A stretch of DNA of 64,000 nt from Thiocystis violacea (GTDB lineage: Bacteria > Pseudomonadota > Gammaproteobacteria > Chromatiales > Chromatiaceae). The position numbers and the translations under genes were made by a program. The stretch spans positions 1-64,000 of the forward strand of contig NZ_NRRG01000028.1 of NCBI RefSeq assembly GCF_016583575.1, written 5' to 3'. The notes beneath the pieces are model-generated. The model made no database searches. It was not told where the DNA came from and was given only the letters and a program-made list of their open reading frames with translations. This document shows positions 62,807 to 64,000 of the stretch, piece after piece (the first letter of the stretch is position 1; the number at the start of each line of letters is the position of its first letter).

Positions 62807-63653
62807 TCGTCGGGAGACCGAGCGGGAAACAGAATGAGTGTGACGGGTCGGTGCGGACAGGATTCGGGATCCGGCGAAAGGCTATGGGCCGGGGTGCGAT
62901 ACCGTATCGCTAACCCGGTGCGGATGACAGTCGTCTTGGTCGGGATGTGGGAGAGTCAGGTGTCCGCCGCTTGACGTCGAGTGGCGCATGATTCGCCAGC
63001 GGTTTCGGGGAGGATGGTCGGTACGGGTAGAGTCTCTGACCGCGGAGCTGGTATCGGGAAACAGCCGTTTGGCTCGAATCGGTCGATGTCGTTTTCGATG
63101 CCCCGGGTTCGTCACATAGGCGAGACACGCCCGCGACACATCGTTGATGCGAAAAATCACTCCGAACAGAGTGTTCTTCTATTCTCTTGTGTCTCTGGTG
63201 TCTTGGAATTGTGACGATGCCGCCGAGCCCCGGGCCGTGCGCGATCACCGACGGACTGCATCAGCGCGCCATGCCAAGTCCTGATTATTCACGATCCTCA
63301 GCCCATTTCACCCAAAATAAACATTTTAAAATCAAAGGTTTCTTGGCGCTTGTTGCCGTTGCTCGTCGGAATCCGGCGGGTTAGGCCGAGCTACTCAGGC
63401 CCTCCAGGTAACTGCGCGGGACTCCCCGACGCATCATCAGTAACTTACTGGGTGATTAGCACTTGCAAGAGCGGAGCTTGGTAAATAATCAGGTGCCAAG
63501 TTCCGCGACATCGGTGCGTCTCATCGTCGATCCTCAACTCCGTGCGGCTTTGAAATCAGTTTATTAGGTCGTGGGTCAGCGAAGTCGATGGGTGTCCGAA
63601 CGGCTCCTGCCCTGCGAGGCCGGCGGATCCTTGGGTACCGACAGAGCAAATTA
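62807..63653. other. Long non-coding stretch with falling GC
   Basis: No gene is supported here. From about 63250 the sequence becomes AT-richer than the rest of the window (AAATAAACATTTTAAAATC near 63320), and stops are frequent on both strands. Nothing repetitive on a large scale was seen. Confidence 0.5.
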
Positions 63654-63669
63654 TGGCATAAATAATGCT
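63654..63669 (+). promoter_or_regulatory. Sigma-54-like promoter (-24/-12)
   Basis: TGGCATAAATAATGCT has the invariant GG (63655-63656) and GC (63667-63668) at exactly ten bases spacing, as sigma-54 requires. The -24 part TGGCA matches the consensus and the -12 part (ATGC) nearly matches TTGC. It lies about 165 bases before the ATG of the PEP-CTERM-like gene. Confidence 0.55.
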
Positions 63670-63832
63670 TATTTCAGTGCCGTGGCGGTTTCGTCGTGGA
63701 AGTGGTTAAGTGAATGCGGGTTTCGTTGAGCCGGGTCGGAGGCTCGAGCGAACCGCGAATGTTGGCGTGAATCCGCTGATGCGGCATAGACCCGCTCGAA
63801 ATCCATCACAGGTTGTAATCTGGAGACATAAG

Positions 63833-64000
63833 ATGAGAATTTTAAGGACGTTGATAGGCATGGGCGGACTGCTTGGCGCCTTCTGTGGTTGGTCTGCTGT
63901 GAATGCGGCAACAGTTGATTTTAACTTCAATAACACCTGTACAGGTTCTGACGGTTGTCCGGCGGATTCATTGTCATATACCGTGAATGGGTTGAGTCTG
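63833..64000 (+). CDS. Exported PEP-CTERM-like protein (partial, cut by window)
   Basis: Only the first 56 residues are inside the window. A signal peptide (MRILRTLIGMGGLLGAFCGW...NAA) is followed by TVDFNFNNTCTGSDGCPADS, a style common in PEP-CTERM surface proteins. The anchor motif itself would be at the missing C-terminus, so the class is inferred. GGAG is nine bases upstream. Codon use is less GC-rich than elsewhere in the window. Confidence 0.6.
   Translation, partial: MRILRTLIGMGGLLGAFCGWSAVNAATVDFNFNNTCTGSDGCPADSLSYTVNGLSL

Noticed and set aside
1-64000. CRISPR arrays, tRNA and rRNA genes, prophage
   Set aside because: No regularly spaced repeats, cloverleaf sequences, rRNA stretches or phage structural genes were seen.

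Overview
The window reads as chromosome of a GC-rich gammaproteobacterium. Gene style (paired molbindin genes, DUF3422, a PEP-CTERM-like secreted protein, REP-like palindromes, porin and sensor families) suggests a purple sulfur bacterium or relative in the Chromatiales. No photosynthesis, rRNA or tRNA gene is present to prove this, so the assignment is an inference. Base composition is uniformly high in GC until about 63.2 kb, then falls visibly toward the right edge.

Layout. (1) 0-1 kb: a HigB/HigA toxin-antitoxin pair with a three-half-site operator, and a decayed XRE regulator. (2) 1.1-9.1 kb: a leftward block of exported proteins: a DUF1311/LprI-like protein, two pairs of duplicated unknown secreted proteins, a PmbA/TldD pair whose TldD carries a Tat signal, an L,D-transpeptidase and a PliG-like lysozyme inhibitor with an SH3 end. 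(3) 9.3-14.05 kb: a TonB-dependent receptor (TBDR), a YfiR-like periplasmic protein, a NarX-type histidine kinase and a NarL-type regulator, tightly packed. (4) 14.05-15.0 kb: an interspersed repeat and a decayed ISKra4-like transposase. (5) 15.2-32.7 kb: a large molybdenum/tungsten locus. It holds two di-Mop molbindins, two complete ModABC importers, ModE, five ModE-box-like palindromes, a dedicated ExbB-ExbD-TonB set (exbB has a one-base frameshift), two full TBDRs, one shrunken TBDR, a MolA/BtuF-like and a TupA-like binding protein, and a small exported protein resembling the molybdopterin domain of sulfite oxidases. (6) 32.8-34.5 kb: a small conserved hypothetical and an aldo/keto reductase. 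(7) 34.9-42.85 kb: kdpF-(26-aa peptide)-kdpA-kdpB-kdpC-kdpD-kdpE for high-affinity potassium uptake. (8) 42.9-48.2 kb: an FGE-like protein without the active cysteines, DUF3422, two tandem retropepsin-like aspartic proteases and a MlaC-like protein. (9) 48.3-55.7 kb: an OprD-like porin, a hybrid kinase with a periplasmic solute-binding sensor, and a REC-REC-PAS-GGDEF-EAL protein. (10) 55.8-62.4 kb: acetyltransferase among REP-like palindromes, asparagine synthase, PAP2 phosphatase, MFS carrier and DHH phosphoesterase. (11) 62.4-64 kb: mostly non-coding, then a sigma-54-like promoter and the start of a PEP-CTERM-like protein cut by the window edge.

The best candidate for an under-described system is region 5. 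It looks like a complete three-compartment molybdate/tungstate uptake machine under ModE control: outer-membrane receptors energised by their own TonB complex, several periplasmic binding proteins, two inner-membrane ABC importers and cytoplasmic molbindin storage. ModE control and ModABC import are established biology. TonB-dependent entry of molybdate, tungstate or a chelate of them is inferred here from gene context and operator-like palindromes. The second candidate is the exported-protein block of region 2, whose duplicated unknown families lie around peptidoglycan and lysozyme-inhibitor genes.
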